From NCBI GenBank assembly GCA_028710565.1, contig JAQTTV010000030.1, positions 1-39,534 on the forward strand: a DNA stretch of 39,534 bases, given 5' to 3'. The DNA comes from Gallionella sp. (GTDB lineage: Bacteria > Pseudomonadota > Gammaproteobacteria > Burkholderiales > Gallionellaceae). Within the stretch, counting starts at the first letter, position 1. Every line of letters starts with the position of its first letter. A program made the position numbers and the translations under genes. The notes beneath the pieces were generated by a model. That model was not told the DNA's origin and ran no database searches. It saw only the letters and a program-made list of their open reading frames with translations. Below, one piece after another: positions 27,922 through 35,633 of the stretch.

Positions 27922-28101
27922 TTATTCACCCTTGGTTTTCAATACCTTCTTACCGCGATAAAAGCCTGCTGGGCTGATGTGGTGACGCAAATGTGTTTCG
28001 CCTGTGGTTGGCTCAATTGCCAAAGCAGGTGCGGTCAAGAAATCATGTGCGCGGTGCATACCACGTTTGGATGGGGACTTTTTGTTTTGCTGAACAGCCA
28101 T
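27922..28101 (-). CDS. rpmF: 50S ribosomal protein L32
   Basis: 59 aa ([20 protein letters not shown]…), too short to be found by length-limited ORF searches but unmistakable by its N-terminus and by the yceD-rpmF-plsX order. It is a component of the large ribosomal subunit. The middle segment [20 protein letters not shown] and the basic C-terminus fit the gammaproteobacterial form without zinc-binding cysteines. TAGGAG precedes the ATG. It lies 29 bases after the yceD stop. Confidence 0.97.
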   Translation of the reverse strand: MAVQQNKKSPSKRGMHRAHDFLTAPALAIEPTTGETHLRHHISPAGFYRGKKVLKTKGE

Positions 28102-28130
28102 GCTAATACTCCTAAGATAAATCTATTTAA

Positions 28131-28625
28131 CTACGTTTTTAATTTCGCCAATGCCGCAAAAGGATGTTTAGCATCCTTACCTGCATCGTCACGATTTGTC
28201 GTCTGACAAGCCCCAACCTCATGCTTGGGCGCAATCGGCAAGCTTAACAAGACCTCTTCTTCAAGCAAATCTTGAATATCAAGCTTCACCTGCGCCAAAA
28301 TACTGTCGTACTCTTCTTCATCGCTCTCTTCCAACGCATCCAATTCCGCCTGACTACGCAATAACACCGTGGTTTCCAGTGTTACAGGGTAATCTAACGA
28401 ACCCAGACAGCGTTGACAACGCAATGTACAAGAGCCAGACAGGCTCAAGACCAACATCGGAACGCCGTATTTATTCAAGCTGCCCTGCACGGTAAAGCGC
28501 AGAACACCTTGTGAATTTTCGAGCACATCGGACAAGCGCAACAGATCCGCAATTAGCATTTCACCGCTAATTTGCTGACCATTTTTGGCAAAATCCAAGC
28601 TATCAATGAAAGGAGGTGCAGACAT
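28131..28625 (-). CDS. yceD: YceD family protein (DUF177), 23S rRNA accumulation protein type
   Basis: 164 aa from the ATG at 28625 ([12 protein letters not shown]); an ATG at 28658 would add 11 residues and neither has a clear ribosome binding site. The DUF177 core is seen in [22 protein letters not shown] (cysteines in a CxxC pair), an acidic middle ESDEEEYD, and the typical [24 protein letters not shown]. coli YceD is linked to 23S rRNA levels. Its place directly upstream of rpmF is conserved. It is divergent from maf, whose start is about 50 bases away, so the promoters overlap. Confidence 0.93.
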   Translation of the reverse strand: MSAPPFIDSLDFAKNGQQISGEMLIADLLRLSDVLENSQGVLRFTVQGSLNKYGVPMLVLSLSGSCTLRCQRCLGSLDYPVTLETTVLLRSQAELDALEESDEEEYDSILAQVKLDIQDLLEEEVLLSLPIAPKHEVGACQTTNRDDAGKDAKHPFAALAKLKT

Positions 28626-28676
28626 AAGCCGCGCATGATATATTTTTCCACCTCCCATGTCAAAAATCTGCGCATT

Positions 28677-29267
28677 ATGTTGTCGAATCCACCCTCGCTC
28701 GTCCTCGCCTCCACCTCTATTTATCGCGCAGAGCTATTGAAACGCCTACGCATCCCCTTTGAAACCGCCGCACCTGATGTCGATGAAACTCCTTTGCCCA
28801 ACGAATCGGCACGTGACACTTCCTTGCGATTAGCACAAGAAAAAGCCCGCGCCGTGGCGAGCATTCACCCATACGCCTTGATTATCGGCTCAGACCAAGT
28901 GGCGTTATTAGAAGGACAACAAATTGGCAAGCCGCTTACCCACGACAATGCCGTGCGCCAGCTGCGCTTTATGCGCGGCAAAACCACCTGCTTTTATACC
29001 GCCCTCACCTTATACAATAGCTTCACAGGAAATCTGCAAACTGCCGTCGCTGAAAATTACGTGACATTGCGCGACTTAAGCGATGCAGAAATCGAAGCGT
29101 ATTTATTGAAAGAGCAACCCTACCACTGCGCAGGCAGCGCGAAATCAGAAGGCTTAGGGATTGCCTTGATGTCCAGCATGACAGGCGACGACCCCAATGC
29201 CTTGATAGGCTTACCCTTGATTTTATTGATCGACATGCTACGCAAGGAAAATGTGACCTTGTTTTGA
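28677..29267 (+). CDS. Maf-family nucleotide pyrophosphatase (YceF type, m7GTP)
   Basis: 196 aa from the ATG at 28677 ([24 protein letters not shown]). It aligns along its length with E. coli Yce[50 protein letters not shown], and [13 protein letters not shown]. YceF hydrolyses 7-methyl-GTP and is thought to be a house-cleaning enzyme. The catalytic aspartate is in IIGSDQ. It is divergent from yceD in the conserved maf-yceD-rpmF-plsX arrangement. Confidence 0.95.
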   Translation: MLSNPPSLVLASTSIYRAELLKRLRIPFETAAPDVDETPLPNESARDTSLRLAQEKARAVASIHPYALIIGSDQVALLEGQQIGKPLTHDNAVRQLRFMRGKTTCFYTALTLYNSFTGNLQTAVAENYVTLRDLSDAEIEAYLLKEQPYHCAGSAKSEGLGIALMSSMTGDDPNALIGLPLILLIDMLRKENVTLF

Positions 29268-29390
29268 TGCTCATGCAACACCGTAGGCTGATGTATTGTG
29301 AAATAGACTGAATTCTTCATAGCGACGCGCAAACAACAGGTGAGCCGACAACCCTACCTTTGCTTCACTTGTTGTTCTCTTCCCTTCTTT

Positions 29391-29406
29391 TGTCGCAAAC
29401 ACGACA
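29391..29406 (+). promoter_or_regulatory. NifA upstream activating sequence
   Basis: TGT, ten bases, ACA (TGTCGCAAACACGACA) is a perfect match to the NifA binding consensus TGT-N10-ACA. Its centre is about 78 bases upstream of the transcription start expected from the sigma-54 promoter, within the normal range. No second site was found in the gap. Confidence 0.8.
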
Positions 29407-29449
29407 AACCATCCAAAAACTTATCCATTTAGAATCATCAAGGTAGAGT

Positions 29450-29466
29450 TGGCACATTCCGTGCAA
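29450..29466 (+). promoter_or_regulatory. Sigma-54 (-24/-12) promoter of the nifE operon
   Basis: TTGGCACATTCCGTGCA has GG at 29451-29452 and GC at 29463-29464, exactly 10 bases apart, as in the TGGCAC-N5-TTGC consensus (here GTGC instead of TTGC). Transcription should start near 29476, so the protein start must lie downstream; the nifE ATG at 29500 does. A NifA site is located upstream. Confidence 0.82.
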
Positions 29467-29499
29467 CGTCTTGTGTGTCATTACTCACGGATGCGGATT

Positions 29500-30885
29500 A
29501 TGCAAGCCAAAGACATTGCTGAATTGTTGAACGAGCCTGCGTGTACACACAACACCAAGTCGAAATCGGGTTGTGCACGACCTAAGCCAGGGGCAACGGC
29601 GGGCGGGTGTTCGTTTGATGGGGCGCAGATTGCCTTGTTGCCGATTGCCGATGTGGCGCACATTGTGCACGGGCCGATTGCGTGCGCGGGCAGTTCTTGG
29701 GACAACCGAGGCACGCGCTCATCGGGTTCGACCTTGTTTCGGATCGGCATGACCACGGATTTAACCGAGCAGGATGTGATTATGGGGCGCGGCGAAAAAC
29801 GCCTGTTTCATGCGATAAAACAAGCGGTGAACACGTATTCGCCCGCAGCAGTGTTTGTCTATAACACCTGCGTGCCTGCTTTGACGGGCGATGATATTAG
29901 CGCGGTGTGCAAAGCGGCGGCAGAACAATGCGGCGTGGCGGTCGTGCCTGTGGATTGTGCGGGTTTTTATGGCACAAAGAATCTGGGCAACCGCATTGCG
30001 GGCGATGCGATGTTTAAGCACGTTATTGGCACGGCAGAACCGTTGCCCGTGCCGCCCGCTGCGCAACGCGACGGCATCACCGTGCATGACGTGAATTTGA
30101 TCGGTGAATACAACATCGCGGGCGAGTTTTGGAATGTGCTGCCGTTGTTTGATGAGCTGGGCTTGCGCATTTTGTGCAGCTTGTCGGGCGATGCGCGTTT
30201 CCGCGAAGTGCAAACCATGCACCGCGCCGAGGCGAATATGGTGGTGTGCGCCAAAGCCTTGCTGAACGTGGCACGCAAGCTGCAAACCGATTACCAGATT
30301 CCGTTTTTTGAAGGCAGTTTTTATGGGGTGACCGACACCTCGCAAGCCTTCCGCGAGTTTGCCCAGTTGCTGGATGACCCGTCATTGACGGCGCGTACCG
30401 AAGCCATGATTGCCCGCGAAGAAGCCAAGATCAACACCTTGCTCGATCCGTGGCGTGACCAATTGCGCGGCAAACGGGTATTGCTCTACACAGGCGGGGT
30501 GAAGTCGTGGTCGATTGTGTCGGCGTTGCAAGATTTGGGCTTGGAAGTCGTTGCCACGGGGACGAATAAATCCACCGAAGAGGACAAAGCCCGCATCCGC
30601 GAAATCATGGGCGAGAAAACCAAAATGATTACCGACGGCAGCCCCAAAGCCTTGCTGGGCGCAGTGAAGGAATACCAAGCGGATATTTTGATCGCGGGCG
30701 GTCGGAATATGTACACCGCATTGAAAGCGCGGATTCCGTTTTTGGACATCAACCAAGAACGCGAATTTGGCTACGAAGGGTACAGCGGCATGACGGAATT
30801 AGCGCGGCAATTGGCACTGACCTTGCAAAGCCCCGTGTGGGAAGCGGTGCGCAAACCTGCACCTTGGGCGATAAATCATGCGTAA
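29500..30885 (+). CDS. nifE: Nitrogenase iron-molybdenum cofactor assembly protein NifE
   Basis: 461 aa from the ATG at 29500 ([18 protein letters not shown]), matching the Azotobacter start MKAKEIAALLDEPAC. The longer frame from 29449 runs through the sigma-54 promoter and is rejected. NifE pairs with NifN as the scaffold on which the FeMo-cofactor precursor from NifB is completed. Conserved blocks include [36 protein letters not shown] (only the ends need comparing), [28 protein letters not shown] and [10 protein letters not shown]. First gene of the nif operon; a MITE-like element follows it. Confidence 0.97.
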   Translation: MQAKDIAELLNEPACTHNTKSKSGCARPKPGATAGGCSFDGAQIALLPIADVAHIVHGPIACAGSSWDNRGTRSSGSTLFRIGMTTDLTEQDVIMGRGEKRLFHAIKQAVNTYSPAAVFVYNTCVPALTGDDISAVCKAAAEQCGVAVVPVDCAGFYGTKNLGNRIAGDAMFKHVIGTAEPLPVPPAAQRDGITVHDVNLIGEYNIAGEFWNVLPLFDELGLRILCSLSGDARFREVQTMHRAEANMVVCAKALLNVARKLQTDYQIPFFEGSFYGVTDTSQAFREFAQLLDDPSLTARTEAMIAREEAKINTLLDPWRDQLRGKRVLLYTGGVKSWSIVSALQDLGLEVVATGTNKSTEEDKARIREIMGEKTKMITDGSPKALLGAVKEYQADILIAGGRNMYTALKARIPFLDINQEREFGYEGYSGMTELARQLALTLQSPVWEAVRKPAPWAINHA

Positions 30886-30893
30886 TACACACG

Positions 30894-30999
30894 ACTCCTT
30901 CCCTCTAGCAGGGGGAAGGGTGGGATGGGGGTTGAAAGTTTGCATCCGTGCGACGATTTCTACCCCCACCCTAACCCTCCCCCTGCTAGGGGGAGGGAA
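30894..30999. repeat. MITE-like palindromic element, copy C (inverted), inside the nifE-nifN junction
   Basis: About 106 bp in reverse orientation to copies A and B. It starts ACTCCTTCCCTCTAGCAGGG and ends CCTGCTAGGGGGAGGGAAT. It shares with copy B the linker segments GGGGGTTGAAAGTTTGCATCC and GACGATTTCTACCCCCACC. It begins 8 bases after the nifE stop and ends 23 bases before the nifN start, so it fills the junction of two genes that are normally adjacent. Confidence 0.87.
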
Positions 31000-31022
31000 T
31001 AAGCCAACAGCAGGAGGGCAAC

Positions 31023-32378
31023 ATGGCTGAAATTCTAAAACGTAACAAAGCTTTGGCGGTGAATCCGCTCAAAGCCAGTCAACCTATCGGTGCGTCGTTG
31101 GCGTTTTTGGGCATCCAGCACGCGATTCCGATGTTGCATGGGTCGCAGGGGTGTACGGCGTTTGGCAAGGTATATTTCGTGCGGCATTTCCGCGAGCCGA
31201 TTCCGTTGCAAACCACGGCGATGGATCAAGTTTCGACGGTGATGAATGCTGATGAAAATGTGATTGAAGGCTTGAAAGCAATTTGCGAAAAGAGCAGCCC
31301 CGCACTGATTGGCGTACCGACCACGGGATTATCTGAAACCCAAGGCACGGACATTAAGCGGTTGGTGAAGGATTTTTACGCGGCGTATCCAGAATTTACG
31401 CACATTCCTGTTGTGCCTGTGAACACGCCTGATTTTTCAGGCTGTTTGGAAAGTGGTTACGCACTCGCGGTGAAGGCGGTGTTGGAAACGTTAATTCCCT
31501 CACCCCTGCCCTCTCCCAGCGGGAGAGGGAGGAATGTAGTCAATGTGCTGGCAGGATCTTTTTTAACGCCTGGCGACCTTGAACATATTAAGGAGTTGAT
31601 TGAAGCATTTGGTTTGCAACCCTTGGTATTGCCCGATTTGGCGGATTCACTGGATGGGCATTTGACTGAGCAGGAAACCAGTCCCGTCACGCTGGGCGGT
31701 ACGATTGTATCGGATATTGCCACCATGGGAACCTCACTTGCCACGCTGGTGTTAGGTCATTCGCTGTGTGAAGCGGCAGATTATTTGCACACGCAAACGG
31801 GTGTGCCAGATTATCGCTTTGACAGTTTGATGGGGCTTGATGCAGTAGACGCATTCGTATCGGCACTGGCAAAAATCAGTGGCAAACCTGTGCCAGCCAA
31901 AATTGAACGCCAGCGTGCTCAGTTGCAAGATGCCATGGTCGATAGCCATTTTATGCTGGGCTTTATGCGCGTGGCAATTGCCGCCGATCCTGATTTGCTG
32001 TTTGGCTTTGCCCAATTGGTACACGAAATGGGCGGCGAAGTCGTGGCAGCCGTAGCACCCGCCCGTTCAGCGATTTTGTCTAGCGTGGCTGCCGCGCAAG
32101 TCGCCATCGGTGATTTGGAAGATTTAGAAAACACCGCGCGTTCAAACGGTGCGCAATTGGTGATTAGCAACTCTCACGCGGTGGAAACTGCACGTCGTTT
32201 AGGCATCCCACTGCTACGCGCAGGTTTTCCGCAATATGACTTATTGGGTGGCTATCAACGTTTGTGGGTGGGCTATCGCGGCACGCGACAAACATTGTTT
32301 GATTGGGCAAATCTGCTGGTGGAACACGGGCATCACGAAACACCAGCCTATGTGTCTGTTTATAAGCGTGAAACGTGA
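31023..32378 (+). CDS. nifN: Nitrogenase iron-molybdenum cofactor assembly protein NifN
   Basis: 451 aa with AGGAGGGC before the ATG. It aligns with Azotobacter NifN from start to end: [127 protein letters not shown] and [14 protein letters not shown]. It forms a heterotetramer with NifE. Residues 158-170 ([13 protein letters not shown]) are encoded by a palindromic repeat inserted in a loop between the VLETL and [17 protein letters not shown] segments. The last codons and stop (RET) lie in the arm of a second repeat. Confidence 0.97.
   Translation: MAEILKRNKALAVNPLKASQPIGASLAFLGIQHAIPMLHGSQGCTAFGKVYFVRHFREPIPLQTTAMDQVSTVMNADENVIEGLKAICEKSSPALIGVPTTGLSETQGTDIKRLVKDFYAAYPEFTHIPVVPVNTPDFSGCLESGYALAVKAVLETLIPSPLPSPSGRGRNVVNVLAGSFLTPGDLEHIKELIEAFGLQPLVLPDLADSLDGHLTEQETSPVTLGGTIVSDIATMGTSLATLVLGHSLCEAADYLHTQTGVPDYRFDSLMGLDAVDAFVSALAKISGKPVPAKIERQRAQLQDAMVDSHFMLGFMRVAIAADPDLLFGFAQLVHEMGGEVVAAVAPARSAILSSVAAAQVAIGDLEDLENTARSNGAQLVISNSHAVETARRLGIPLLRAGFPQYDLLGGYQRLWVGYRGTRQTLFDWANLLVEHGHHETPAYVSVYKRET
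31497..31532. repeat. Palindromic repeat in frame inside nifN
   Basis: CCCTCACCCCTG is followed by a hairpin with 9-base perfect arms, CCCTCTCCC (31509-31517) and GGGAGAGGG (31521-31529), and an AGC loop. The reverse complement of 33412-33446, downstream in the same operon, has the same layout: CCCTCACCCC, spacer, CCCTCTCCC, loop, GGGAGAGGG. The element adds no stop codon and leaves the frame intact. Confidence 0.85.
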
Positions 32379-32493
32379 GAAGTAAAAAGTATGGGTGTTC
32401 AGCGGTTTCTTTCACCTTTTACAAAAAAGTGAACCCATGAGCATGTGACGGTTTGTTTCACATTTCACTTTTCACAGCATCTCACGTTTCACG
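32367..32493. repeat. GTGAAACGTGAG inverted repeat between nifN and nifX
   Basis: Perfect 13-base inverted arms, CGTGAAACGTGAG (32367-32379) and CTCACGTTTCACG (32481-32493), bound a segment with further TTTCACATTTCACTTTTCAC units. The left arm overlaps the nifN stop codon (32376-32378). A related but less regular element lies at 33996-34078. Confidence 0.8.
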
Positions 32494-32511
32494 GCATCAA
32501 AAGGACACCCA

Positions 32512-32961
32512 ATGCGACATTTGCGTTTAGTTAAACCGATAAAGGAGATGAATAACATGGTCAAGATTGCGTTTGCTACCAGCGACCGCCGCGTGGTGAA
32601 TCAACATTTCGGGGCGGCTGAGGCATTTGGTATTTATGAACTCGGCGAGAAAGAAATGCGGCTGATAGAAGTAGCCGAATTTATTGAAACCGCGATGGAT
32701 GGACACGAAGGCAAACTCGCCGCCAAGGTGGAATTACTGCTCGATTGTGCGGCGGTGTACTGCAACGCGGCGGGTGCGTCGGCGATTCAGCAATTGCTCG
32801 CCAAAGGCATACAACCGATGCGGGTAGATGAAGGCACACCCATCGACGAGTTGTTGCTCGGTTTGCAAAAGAGCATGGTCAACGATCCGCCCGTGTGGCT
32901 GGCGAAACACATTAAGAAACAGACACGACACTTCGCCGCTGATGAGGAGTGGGAAGAATGA
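32512..32961 (+). CDS. nifX: NifX, FeMo-cofactor precursor binding protein
   Basis: 149 aa. NifX belongs to the NifX/NafY/VnfX family that carries NifB-co and the VK-cluster between assembly proteins. The Azotobacter-type blocks VKIAFATSDRRVVNQHFGAAEAFGIYEL (start and end), GKLAAKVELLLDCAAVYCNAAGASA, LAKGIQPMRVDEG and PVWLAKHI are present. The start MRHLRLVKPIKEM is chosen since relatives have a short basic leader, though MVKIAFATS 15 codons later is possible. AAGGACAC lies upstream. Its stop overlaps the start of the rseC-like gene. Confidence 0.94.
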   Translation: MRHLRLVKPIKEMNNMVKIAFATSDRRVVNQHFGAAEAFGIYELGEKEMRLIEVAEFIETAMDGHEGKLAAKVELLLDCAAVYCNAAGASAIQQLLAKGIQPMRVDEGTPIDELLLGLQKSMVNDPPVWLAKHIKKQTRHFAADEEWEE

Positions 32962-33359
32962 TTACCACCGAAGCGCAGGTCATTTCAGTCAGCAATGGTG
33001 TGGCGCGTGTTGAAACCAGCATCACATCGGGTTGCGGCGGCTGTCAATCCCGCAGCAGTTGTGGCGTATCAGGCTTGGGAAAATATTTTTCAAACAATCG
33101 TAAAGCGGTCGAAGTGCATTGTGACGCGAATGTTTGCGCGGGTGATGCGCTGCAACTGTCGATGACCGAAGGCGATTTATTGAAGGCGGGCTTACTAGCT
33201 TACCTACTGCCCAGCATTTTAGCCTTGGTCGGCGCGGGCATAGGTGCTGCGTGGGGCGATGTTGGTGCGGTACTCGGCATGGTCGCGGGCTTTGGAGTGG
33301 GATTCTTAGTCGCAAAGCTGTCTCGATGGACACCACGGTTGGTGGCGAAAAAGGCATAG
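32958..33359 (+). CDS. rseC: RseC/SoxR-reducing system family membrane protein
   Basis: 133 aa, starting in an ATGA overlap with the nifX stop. The N-terminal part resembles RseC: ITSGCGGCQSRSSCG with cysteines 26, 29 and 35, a probable metal or redox site, followed by ALQLSMTEGDLLKAG and two membrane spans (about 73-90 and 97-118). In E. coli RseC acts with the Rsx/Rnf electron transport complex in reducing SoxR. Rnf provides low-potential electrons for nitrogenase in several diazotrophs, so a role in electron supply or protection is a reasonable inference. No rnf genes are in the window. A repeat element follows. Confidence 0.85.
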   Translation: MITTEAQVISVSNGVARVETSITSGCGGCQSRSSCGVSGLGKYFSNNRKAVEVHCDANVCAGDALQLSMTEGDLLKAGLLAYLLPSILALVGAGIGAAWGDVGAVLGMVAGFGVGFLVAKLSRWTPRLVAKKA

Positions 33360-33365
33360 ATCATT

Positions 33366-33446
33366 ACCCTCATCCCCAGCCCTTCCCCCATTGGGGGAAG
33401 GGAGTTTAATGCCCCTCTCCCATTGGGAGAGGGGGTGGGGTGAGGG
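33366..33446. repeat. Double-hairpin palindromic repeat after the rseC-like gene
   Basis: First hairpin CCCTTCCCCCATTGGGGGAAGGG (by its arms CCCTTCCCCC/GGGGGAAGGG) and second hairpin CCCTCTCCC/GGGAGAGGG with ATT loop, with outer ends CCCTCATCCCC and GGGGTGAGGG inverted to each other. The second half is the relative of the piece inside nifN. It may act as a processing or stability element in the operon transcript. Confidence 0.8.
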
Positions 33447-33486
33447 AAATTTGTAGCAAACATTATTTAACTCAAGGAGAAACATC

Positions 33487-33948
33487 ATGACTCAAGCAGC
33501 AGAACTAGACCCGTTGTTGTCCACCGATTTTGTCAAAGAAATGGTCAAGCAAATGCGTGCCATCGACAGTTATGGCACCTACGATGGCTGGCCCGTGGAT
33601 CGCATTTTGGCTCCCTATATTGTCACCAAGGAACAACGCCGTTCGATTCCTGTGATTGGTGATCCTGACGACATTATGTTGTCCCGCATCAGAGCTTTTT
33701 ACAATGCGATTTCATCTTTGATCGAAAAAGAATGCGGCTTAATGGCCGTTCCCAGCATCAACATCACGCACGAAGGTTTTGGTCGCGCGCTGATTACCGT
33801 GGGCAAATTAGTGGTGATGGACAAGACTTTGCGCGATGTACATCGTTATGGCTATGAAAGTCTGTCCAAAATGAAAGATGAAGGCGACAAGTTATTGTCT
33901 GTGGCACTGAACCTCATCGGCAAATATCCAGAAGTCGCGGGACTGTAA
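33487..33948 (+). CDS. NifX-associated nitrogen fixation protein (DUF269)
   Basis: 153 aa, normal length for the family always found next to nifX in diazotrophs. Characteristic segments are FVKEMVKQMRAIDSYGTYDGW, KEQRRSIPVIGDPDD, SLIEKECGLMAVP, NITHEGFGRALITVGKLVVMDKTLRDVHRYGY and a helical C-terminus. Its molecular role is not defined. AAGGAG lies 9 bases before the ATG. Usually it follows nifX directly; here an rseC-like gene and a repeat intervene. Confidence 0.93.
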   Translation: MTQAAELDPLLSTDFVKEMVKQMRAIDSYGTYDGWPVDRILAPYIVTKEQRRSIPVIGDPDDIMLSRIRAFYNAISSLIEKECGLMAVPSINITHEGFGRALITVGKLVVMDKTLRDVHRYGYESLSKMKDEGDKLLSVALNLIGKYPEVAGL

Positions 33949-34150
33949 GAGAAAAGGGGGACGGGTGTGAGCGTGTAAAGGTTTGTTGTGCTTTTTGGCG
34001 GTTGTGAAAGGTGAAACGTGAAACGGAAAAAGGCGTGGGTGTGCGACGCTTTGTTTCACTTTTCACTTTTCACCAAGCTGCGCAGCAGCGCATCACGCTT
34101 CCCCTTCGCCCTTCTCTCTTCTCCCATCACCCTTACATCAAGGAACAACC
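33949..34150. repeat. TTTCACTTTTCAC-type repeat region before the DUF683 gene
   Basis: About 200 bases without an ORF. GGTGAAACGTGAAACGG near 34010 and TTTCACTTTTCACTTTTCACC near 34053 are inverted relatives of one another, and a pyrimidine-rich tract (CCCTTCTCTCTTCTCCC) follows to the AAGGA of the next gene. It belongs to the same family as the element at 32367-32493. No sigma-54 promoter was found here. Confidence 0.65.
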
Positions 34151-34369
34151 ATGACCCCTGAAGAATTAAAAGCCCTCGACAAAGAAGTCAAGAAGCTCAA
34201 ACGCATTTCCAGCGAATGGGCATCACAATTGCATGATTTAGTAGAGGATAAATTGCCCGCTGGGTATCAAGAAATTCCTGGCATTGCGCAATCGACTTAC
34301 GATGCGTGTCAGGCTTGGGCAGAAGCAAACACAAGGTTAGCAGCAGCACAGCTGGAGATCGCGAAATGA
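34151..34369 (+). CDS. CCE_0567/DUF683 family small helical protein
   Basis: 72 aa, mostly helical, with MTPEELKALDKEVKKLKRISSEWASQLHDLVEDKLPAGY and a second helix to the end. The family (Rop-like fold, described as a metalloprotein in Cyanothece) is found in nif operons after the DUF269 gene. Function unknown. AAGGA precedes the ATG by 8 bases. Its stop overlaps the ferredoxin start (ATGA). Confidence 0.9.
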   Translation: MTPEELKALDKEVKKLKRISSEWASQLHDLVEDKLPAGYQEIPGIAQSTYDACQAWAEANTRLAAAQLEIAK

Positions 34370-34656
34370 GCACTATTACAGGTATTACACGTGGCGGTAC
34401 GCCATACACGCCCACTTTTGTCACCGCATTGAATCAAGCCACCTGCATCGGTTGTGGTCGCTGCTTTAAAGTGTGTCCACGTAGCGTATTCGAGTTATTA
34501 GAACGCGACGAAGATGACGAAAATTTTGACGAAGACGAAGACAACATGATGGTGATGTCGATTACCAACGCGCTGGATTGCATAGGCTGCGGCTCGTGCG
34601 CGCGCGTTTGTCCCAAACAATGTCACACCCATGAACCCATGGCCGTAGGAGCTTAA
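34366..34656 (+). CDS. Nif-specific ferredoxin III, 2[4Fe-4S]
   Basis: 96 aa from the ATG at 34366, which overlaps the preceding stop. Two complete CxxCxxCxxxCP motifs: C27, C30, C33, C37 (CIGCGRCFKVCPRS) and C72, C75, C78, C82 (CIGCGSCARVCPKQ). The acidic insert between them (EDDENFDEDED) is typical of nif ferredoxin III (FdxB type). It would carry electrons to nitrogenase assembly or nitrogenase reductase. Its own 3' end (GTAGGAG) is the ribosome binding site of the next gene. Confidence 0.93.
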   Translation: MSTITGITRGGTPYTPTFVTALNQATCIGCGRCFKVCPRSVFELLERDEDDENFDEDEDNMMVMSITNALDCIGCGSCARVCPKQCHTHEPMAVGA

Positions 34657-34658
34657 TC

Positions 34659-34982
34659 ATGCCAAAACCCGCTAGACACGTATTTGTTTGTTCACAAGCA
34701 CGCCCCCCAGGTCACCCACGCGGCTCATGCGCTCAAAAGGGCTGCCACGAAGTGGTGGATGAGTTCACCAAACAATGGCAACAACGCCAACTTTTTGCCG
34801 AAGTGGCAGTGACCCCATCGGGTTGCATTGGTCCTTGCAGCATGGGGACGAATGTATTGGTTTACCCAGAAGGCGTGATGTACAGCAATGTGACCAAAGC
34901 GGATGTGACTGAGATTTTTGAGGAACATCTGATCGGTGGCAGACCTGTTACACGGTTGTTAACGCCCGCCAGTATTTGGTAA
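34659..34982 (+). CDS. Thioredoxin-fold [2Fe-2S] ferredoxin
   Basis: 107 aa. Cysteine pattern C11, C24, C56, C60 (VFVCSQ, RGSCAQKGC, PSGCIGPCSMG) matches the thioredoxin-like ferredoxins of the Azotobacter FdI/Clostridium pasteurianum [2Fe-2S] type; C29 is extra. The Clostridium [2Fe-2S] protein interacts with nitrogenase. The start is 2 bases after the ferredoxin III stop. The TAA stop lies 11 bases before the next gene start. Confidence 0.9.
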   Translation: MPKPARHVFVCSQARPPGHPRGSCAQKGCHEVVDEFTKQWQQRQLFAEVAVTPSGCIGPCSMGTNVLVYPEGVMYSNVTKADVTEIFEEHLIGGRPVTRLLTPASIW

Positions 34983-34993
34983 TCCGTTGCGTG

Positions 34994-35356
34994 ATGAGTG
35001 ATATTCCTGTTGAATTTTCTCAACTGATCGCACAGGTGGTATCCGCTTTACAAGCTGAAGCGGATCGTTATGCCGCAACAGATTGCGCGCCAAAAATTGC
35101 GTCTGCCAAGCTGCATTTGACACAGATAAAGGATCCCTATAATCAGCTACCCAGCTATGAAGGGATTTGGCGCAATACGCGTCATGATCGTTGCGGCGCG
35201 CTGACGATTAACAGCGACGGCAGCGTTTATGCCGAGTTCGATATGTTTTGCCCACATCCACGCGACAAACGTTGGTTTGTGGAAATGGTCACCGCATGGG
35301 GGCGCGAAGACGCGCTGCGTTGTGAAGCAAAATTGATTCCCAGTCTTGAGGAGTAA
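34994..35356 (+). CDS. Conserved-type nif-operon protein of unknown function
   Basis: 120 aa from the ATG at 34994 (MSDIPVEFSQLIAQVVSAL); the frame is open to 34976 but that overlaps the previous gene. It is predicted soluble with a helical N-terminus and a beta-rich part: YEGIWRNTRHDRCGALTINSDGSVYAEFDMFCPHP. Three cysteines and tryptophans are notable. I do not recognise a named family. Location between a ferredoxin and nifZ within the sigma-54 operon suggests a nitrogenase-related role, by inference only. Confidence 0.8.
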   Translation: MSDIPVEFSQLIAQVVSALQAEADRYAATDCAPKIASAKLHLTQIKDPYNQLPSYEGIWRNTRHDRCGALTINSDGSVYAEFDMFCPHPRDKRWFVEMVTAWGREDALRCEAKLIPSLEE

Positions 35357-35360
35357 GGTC

Positions 35361-35633
35361 ATGAGTAGATTTCAAATGGGCGATATGGTCTTTGCGGCAC
35401 AAGACTTGTTTAACGAACCGCTAGAAGAAACTGGCGAAAGCGGGATTCCTGGCATTGCCGCAGGCGAATTGCTTGCAGCAACGGGTGCGCGCGGCGTGGT
35501 GGTGAATGTCGGCCATGCGCAGGAAATGCCCGACGAAGAAATTTATCTGGTGCGTTTTGAAATGGACGCAGAAGGTACACTGGCAGAACCCATTGGTTGT
35601 TTGAGTGACGAACTGACCGAGTCGATTGCCTGA
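35361..35633 (+). CDS. nifZ: NifZ family protein
   Basis: 90 aa from the ATG at 35361, preceded by GAGGAG. The family pattern is evident in FQMGDMVFAAQDLFNE, GELLAATGARGVVVNVGHAQE and EEIYLVRFEMDAEGTLAEPIGCL. NifZ takes part in P-cluster maturation of the MoFe protein. It is 4 bases after the preceding gene's stop. Its TGA overlaps the next gene's ATG by one base. Confidence 0.86.
   Translation: MSRFQMGDMVFAAQDLFNEPLEETGESGIPGIAAGELLAATGARGVVVNVGHAQEMPDEEIYLVRFEMDAEGTLAEPIGCLSDELTESIA

Larger units (their letters stand above)
29268..29499. other. maf-nifE intergenic regulatory region
   Basis: 232 bases containing, besides the NifA site and sigma-54 promoter, an imperfect inverted repeat (AACAACAGGTGAGC near 29333 and GCTTCACTTGTTGTT near 29362). 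The latter may be a terminator-like structure for maf or another regulator site; no T-tract is present. Confidence 0.5.

Noticed and set aside
29449..29499. Longer nifE reading frame starting at TTG 29449
   Set aside because: It covers the sigma-54 promoter, and the NifE family begins at the [14 protein letters not shown] start at 29500.
33949..34150. Second sigma-54 promoter before the DUF683 gene
   Set aside because: No GG-N10-GC pair with the right context could be found; the stretch is explained by TTTCAC repeats.
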